64,000 nt of DNA, taken from the NCBI GenBank assembly GCA_032622095.1, contig CP136061.1, positions 191,834,369 through 191,898,368 of the forward strand, read 5' to 3'. Under the pieces are notes generated by a model that saw only the letters and a list, made by a program, of their open reading frames with translations, ran no database searches and was not told the origin of the DNA. Below, piece after piece: positions 58,434 to 64,000 of the stretch; positions within the stretch are counted from its first letter, which is position 1; every line of letters begins with the position of its first letter. The translations under genes and the position numbers were made by a program. The stretch comes from Siphonodentalium dalli. Lineage: Eukaryota > Mollusca > Scaphopoda > Gadilida > Siphonodentaliidae.

Positions 58434-61400
58434 TGTACCACAGAGCTAAATCTTAGGACCCTTCCTCTTCCTTGTCTATATCAACGATTTACCAGACAAC
58501 ATACTTTCTTTTACGAGAATGTACGCCGACGACACATGTCTAACAAATAGTCACTATGACCTAAGTGAATTAGGCCGCGTCATGGATAGTGACCTCCAAA
58601 TCATAGCACAATGGTCTGAAAACTGGTTAGCAAACTTTACTCCTTCTAAAACAATTAGTATGTCCTATGCACTAACGGGGACTTCTGGGGAAGCCCCCGA
58701 CTTAACCTTTAAACAGGATCCAATCTCATTTGTTGAAACACATAAACACCTCGGTCTGGAACTCCAAGCTAACTTAAAATTGAATAATCACCTAAATGGT
58801 ATAAAAAAACAGAATAGCCTCACGCTTAGCACAGCTCCGAAGATTTAAGTATCAGCTTGACCGAAGATCGCTTGAAAGCATTTATAAAACTTTTATCCTA
58901 CCACTATTTGATTACTCCGATGTAGTCTGGGATTGTGCCCCCAAATACCTAACCGAGAAGCTCGACCGATTACATTGCGATGCCGCCCGAACAGTTAGTG
59001 GCCTCACACGATCAGTGTCCAATATAAACCTCCTAAATGAAGTTGGCTGGCCAACACTGAGCAAGAGAAGAGAGATCCATAAACTACAAGCAATGTATAA
59101 AATAGTAAATGACGATGCCCCCGAATACCTACAAAATCTTCTAACACCTAGATCATCTGAAGTCTCTGGATATAACTTGAGAAAACCGGGAAAATTCTAT
59201 TCTTACTTCTGTAACACCGAGCATTTAAAAAAATCATTCTTCCCCGCTACTTTAAAATCGTGGAATGACATACCCACAGAAATAACAGATGCCGAATCTA
59301 TCGCAGACTTCAAATTTTATCTTGAATTAATAGATCCTACAGTAAAACCACCATCATACTTATTAGTTAGGGAGCCCGCATATGTTCCATTTACACTTTT
59401 GCGTACAAAAGGTTTGACCCCCTAAAGTTGGTACCAATAATGGAACATTCTGAAAAACCGATTTCTTAAGTTGCGCATTCCTGGGGTTTAGGGGCCGCTG
59501 AACCCCAAAAAGTGCCAAAAATCACTTCTATTTACACTTCCGCGTACATCGATGAATTTTGGTTTGATGATACTCCTAAGTGTACTGATTAAGAAAACAC
59601 AACTTAAGAAAGGGATTTTCCTGGGGTTTTCAGATAAGAAAGGGGGTCCCATGCTGAACCCCAAAACGTGATTTTTCACTTTTTTTTACACTTTCGCGTA
59701 CATCCATAATTTTTGGTCTCAAAGTACTTTGATATATACTAATTATAAAAACACAACTTAAGAAGCAACTTTTCCTGGGGTTTTAAGATAAGAAGGGGGT
59801 CATCGGGTCACCCCTCAAAACGTAAAAAATCACTTTTATTTACATGATTGCATTCGTCCAACGTGTGTGTATGTGGGCACACCCCTGGAACGTTGCACTA
59901 TTACAACCAATACATCCCTAAATCGATACGATCAACTTAAGAAATATATATTCATGTCGTTTTCTGATAAGAACGAGACTTTACCCCCCCCCCCCTCCCC
60001 ACAACCGATCCATTTTATAGAACTATAAGTGAGCCAGTTTTATGAAAATTATAGCGGGAAAATCTAGTAAAATGTATACAAATGTATATATTTTCGTGAA
60101 GCTAAGACATAATGACACTTTTTGGGGCCAAAATTGAAACTCACAATCCAAGATGGCCACCATGCTGTTTGGAACTGGTTGAGTAATGTAACTTTATATT
60201 GTGTTTTGTATATTAACTGATCATTGGAGCAATTAAATATGCAATTATTGGGGTCCTAACCCCTTCCGATCCCTTACAAATTCGATTTTACAGAACGCAT
60301 TACAAAATTTTACAAAAAATCACAATTGGGATTCTAGTCATATTTCAACAAGAAATGAAAAGAACATTGTAATGTAAGTGATGCATATCATTACCTATGA
60401 ATATTCCAAATATCTGGAATCATAAATCTTACCTTGGCTCAAAATGGCTGCGAAAATGGCCGCCAAAATATGGAAAATGGTAAATATTGCCCCAGGGTGT
60501 CCTGCAACCGCTTACAAGTTGTGGTTGATGTACACAATTATTGGCTAATCTGTTTTCTATACTTTGCATACTAACATGTCTGATGCACCATGAATCATTT
60601 TTACTATTGTCACCACTGACATCACCAGAAATATTGGAATTTTCTCTCACAAACTTGACATAAATATTGGCAAAAATTAACTTTTCAGGGTTCGACCATT
60701 TGTTCAAGTAAAATGTAACTATCTTTGGATTGAAAGGTGTTTATTGTTTTGGTCTATCTTAAATGTGTCACACTACGGTGTTTGTAGACTAAATTGCTCA
60801 AGATGGCTTCCAAAATGGCAACCAAATTTGTAAAAAGTTAAAAGTTAACATATCCCGAACATTATTCTCTGCGTTATCCGAAAAAGGTGGCAAATTGTGA
60901 CTCACTTGGTTATTGTACGTGTTAGTTACAATGTAATTAACTGACAACTACGTTCTATTATGTTTGTCCCAGTTCCGTATGGGGCATGACAAATTCGTAT
61001 TAAAGTTGCAGTATGGAATTTTGCGGAGAACCTCTTTTGTGATTCTGGCCATATTATTGAAAGGAAATGGGCAGAACTTTGAGACGGGAACTGAGCTGAA
61101 CCATGATATGTGGGTATTCTGGCCCATTATGATAAAAATTTATCAACTGGATACAGGGTGGAAGCCAAGATGGCAGCCAGGGAGTTACTCTATGATCATA
61201 GATGAGGGTAATAGATAATACAGGGAGTTATTGTATGGTCATGAATGATGTGTGGGTATATAGGGAGTGCCCTGTTGGTAACGGTGGGACGTATATTTAT
61301 ATATGTTGTGGATGTGTTATCATTGGTGGTGTATGGGGAGTAGATTTATTATCATGGATGGCGTGTATGAGTATGGCAAGTATGGAACTTATGAGTGGTC

Positions 61401-61823
61401 GTATGTGCGGATATTGGTATATCTGGAAGGGCTCACCATTGGTGATGTGCATATGTATACCCGGTTTGACTCTATGGTCATGGGTATGGCGAATAGGTAT
61501 ACATGTAGTGGCTGTATGGTCCATGGTGAGGTGAATATGTATACAATGAGTGACTGTATTATCGTGAATGTAGTGAATATGTATACATAGAGTGACTATA
61601 TGGTCATGTGTCGGGTGTAGGTGTATACCTGGCGTTCATGCATGGTGACTCGTGGCTGTATCGTCATTTGTGGTATAAGCTGTATAAGTATGGCTGTATG
61701 ATCAGGTGTACTAGTACATGTACATGTATAAAGTTGGTGACTATGTTGTCATTTGTGTGGTGTTTATGTACATATAGAGTGACTGGGGTAATGGGTGGGT
61801 TGCACATGTGTACCTTGGGTGGC

Positions 61824-61894
61824 TATCGCTTTCCACAATAACTCAATGATATGTTAATCAATAGAGAGGTTATGTCATATTGTGGAAAGCGATA
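61824..61894. repeat. 71 bp stem-loop core of R2
   Basis: TATCGCTTTCCAC at 61824-61836 pairs with GTGGAAAGCGATA at 61882-61894. It is the reverse complement of the R1 core with only a few changes and the same length. Confidence 0.85.
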
Positions 61895-63043
61895 GACACC
61901 CATTATCACACAGTCATTACATATATACATAAACAACCATATAGTGACCCACTGTATACATGTACACCTGACACATGACCACGAATGACCATACAGCCAC
62001 GCGTCACAATGCAGGCACACCGGGTATACTCCTAAACATGACCCATAACCATATAGTCACTCCTTGTATACCCATTCATCTCAACATTTGGTCATCCCCT
62101 GTTACATATTCTCCAAACGCATGGTCAAATAGTCAATCAACACCACAACAATGACCATGAAGTCACTCCGGTATACACATGCACATCACCAATGGCCATA
62201 TAGCCACTCGCTTCATACCCTCACCCATGTTACCTGGTATACTCCTTCACCTGACCTATGGCCATATAGTCACCCCGTGTGTACCTATTCAAAACATTCA
62301 TACACGATCATGGTCAATCCTTGTATACATATTCACCTCAACATTGGCCATGTCAATCCCTGGATCCCTATTTGTCACACCATAGCCGAATAGCCACTCA
62401 AGATATACTAATACTCCCAGCCATGTCAGTATAGTCACTCCATGTATGCATATGCACCTCACCCATGGCCATATAGCCACTCGCTATATACACATATCCC
62501 TCGCCCATGACAATAAAGCAACACGTGTGTATACTGGTATAACCTACACATGACGATTCCGGCACGAGTCACCAAACAGGAACACCAGGTACATGTATAC
62601 TCATACGCCTGTCACCCCCTGTATATATGATCATTACATTTATGATCATACAGTAACTACTTGTATACCTACATGTACTCATATCACCATTCACCATACA
62701 GTCACTACCTGTATACCTATTCGACACACATAGTCATATAACCACTCGATACACATATGCAGCCCACCCTAGACCATAGATTCACTCCAGGTATACATGT
62801 AAACCTCACTAATGGCCATTCAGCCCTTCCAAATATACAAAAAAAAACGCGCATACGACCACTCAAACAATCCATACTTACATATACACCTCACACATGA
62901 CAATTCAGCAATTCACTGTATAATCATAAACGCCATCCATGATAATACAGCTAAGCCCTATACACCCACCAATGATAATACATCCACGAGATATATAAAT
63001 ATACATCCCACCCGTTACCACAAGGACACTCCCTATGTACCCA

Positions 63044-63050
63044 CACGCTC
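63044..63050 (-). other. Empty LINE-A insertion site in R2
   Basis: A single CACGCTC (complement GAGCGTG) within collinear satellite. In R1 the same 7 bp occur on both sides of LINE-A. Confidence 0.85.
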
Positions 63051-64000
63051 GACAATATCCACCCAGCTTACTCCAGGTATTCATATTCAATCATGACTGT
63101 ACAGCCATTCCATGTATACCTACACACATTACCCGTAACCATAAAATCACTACCTATTTATCCACACACCCCATCTATGATCATACAGACAACACATGTA
63201 CATCCCATAAATTACCTTACATTCACTCCATATATACATAATCAACACATAGATGACCATGTAGCTATATCCATACACCACACCAATGACCATACAGGCA
63301 CACGTGGTGCACCCGTACTGGATATACACAATCATACACCACACAGTCACTCCATGCATACCGATTCACCTCACATCTGACCATGATCTCTCCCTGTATA
63401 CCTAGATGCATCTTACCATGGACAACCCACTCATGATCTTGGCATCCACACTGTATCCTGTTGACATTTGTTTATCATAATGGACCAGAATAGCCAAGAT
63501 TATGGTCCATCTCAGTTCTGTCTCAAAGTTCTGCCCATTTCCTTTCAATAAATATGGCCAAAATCACAAAAGAGGTTCTCGGCAAAATTACATACATTAA
63601 AATGAATTTGTCATCCCCCAAACGGAACTGGGACAACTGGGAATGGAACATGTAGTTGTCAGTTAATTAACTAACACGTATAATAACCAAGTGAGTCACA
63701 ATTTGCTACCTTTTCGGACAATGCAGAGAATGTTCGGGATAAAAAATTAGCATTTTACAAATTTGGTTGCCATTTTGGAAGCCATCTTGAGCAATTTGGT
63801 CTATAAACACCGTAGTGTGACACATTTAAGATAGACCAAAACAATAAACTCCTTTCAATCTAAAGATAGTTATATTTTACCTGAAAAAATGGTCCAAACC
63901 TGAAAACTGAATTTTTGCCAATATTTATGTCAAGTTTGTGAGAGAAAAGTCCAATATTTTTGACGATGTCAGTGGTGAAAATAGTAACAATTAACCATGG

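Larger units (their letters stand above)
57512..59363 (+). pseudogene. LINE-D: 5'-truncated CR1/L2-like ORF2 fragment
   Basis: Starts abruptly after satellite with WIEDYLHKRQQRVLVNNTF (about 57521), then IPVGVPQ (to 57613). It is interrupted by the 820 bp TIR element and resumes as ILGPFLFLVYINDLPD, MYADDTCL (catalytic YADD near 58522), and HKHLGLELQ (about 58741). A TAA lies at 58447-58449, and a frameshift in an A-run near 58802 leads to RIASRLAQLRRFKYQLDRRS, DYSDVVWDCAP and NEVGWPTLSKRREIHKLQ. It stops at about 59363 where R2 begins. It is clearly related to LINE-A but a different family. Confidence 0.9.
59364..64000. mobile_element. Fold-back element R2 (right end outside window)
   Basis: Left arm 59364-61190 starts TAGTTAGGGAGCCC; minus-sense satellite 61190-61823; core 61824-61894; plus-sense satellite 61895-63430; right arm from 63430 to the window end. 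It is inverted relative to R1. Its left end lies inside LINE-D coding sequence, so it inserted after LINE-D or replaced its 3' part. R2 lacks LINE-A. No coding capacity. Confidence 0.85.

Overview
This is a eukaryotic, almost certainly metazoan (marine-invertebrate-like) window. It is AT-rich, has no bacterial gene organisation, and consists nearly entirely of transposable elements and satellite DNA. Evidence for an animal genome: APE-type non-LTR retrotransposons (LINEs) of two clades, one starting with a hydrophobic leader plus a 2A-like motif of a kind reported from sea urchin, lancelet and mollusc LINEs; a Helitron 3' end; tRNA-like SINE remnants; and pseudogene pieces of a repeat-associated protein family common in invertebrates. 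I found no intact host gene, rRNA, tRNA or CRISPR array. The species cannot be named from sequence alone.

The dominant structure is nested large fold-back (hairpin) elements. Family R has about 1.8 kb arms (outer domain of four ~165 bp tandem units, a G15-17 run, and an inner domain with YY1-like motifs), then inverted arms of a 42 bp satellite, then a 71 bp stem-loop core. Copies: a right arm at 1-1743; R1 at about 32235-41804; R2 at 59364 to past the window end, inverted relative to R1; and a subfamily R3 at 2403-6520 with different ends. R1 carries a nearly full LINE (LINE-A, 34354-38034), and R2 keeps the matching empty site. Two more fold-backs are Q (about 15460-21119) and P (about 27080-32234). 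The loop and inner arms of P hold broken pieces of a captured protein gene. Unequal insertions in the P arms (a 99 bp poly-A retro-insert and a ~330 bp hairpin-bearing element) can be read directly by comparing one arm with the other.

Layout: 1-1.7 kb R arm; 2.4-6.5 R3; 6.8-9.1 degenerate tandem repeats; 10.0-11.6 inverted duplication; 11.6-12.5 LINE-C remnant; 13.9-15.3 Helitron-like fragment, hairpins and a MITE; 15.5-21.1 fold-back Q; 21.5-26.9 LINE-B (minus strand, ORF1 esterase remnant plus ORF2, split by a 2 kb insertion); 27.1-32.2 fold-back P; 32.2-41.8 R1 with LINE-A; 42-48 small repeats, an E-box cluster and a SINE-like piece; 48.6 hairpin; 49.3-50.8 non-autonomous Helitron; 51.4 hairpin; 51.7-52.6 GC-rich ORF patch; 52.6-54.6 ~550 bp tandem array with RFX-type X-boxes; 55.4-57.5 42 bp satellite; 57.5-59.4 LINE-D, 5' truncated and split by an 820 bp TIR element; 59.4-64.0 R2.

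Nothing here works together as a pathway. The LINEs supplied or once supplied retrotransposition activity, and the fold-back, hairpin, MITE and Helitron pieces are non-autonomous. The points most worth a second look are the modular fold-back family, three sequence-unrelated hairpins that share one skeleton of CTCG boxes, a 74 bp perfect hairpin flanked by 9 bp direct repeats, and the gene-carrying palindrome P.
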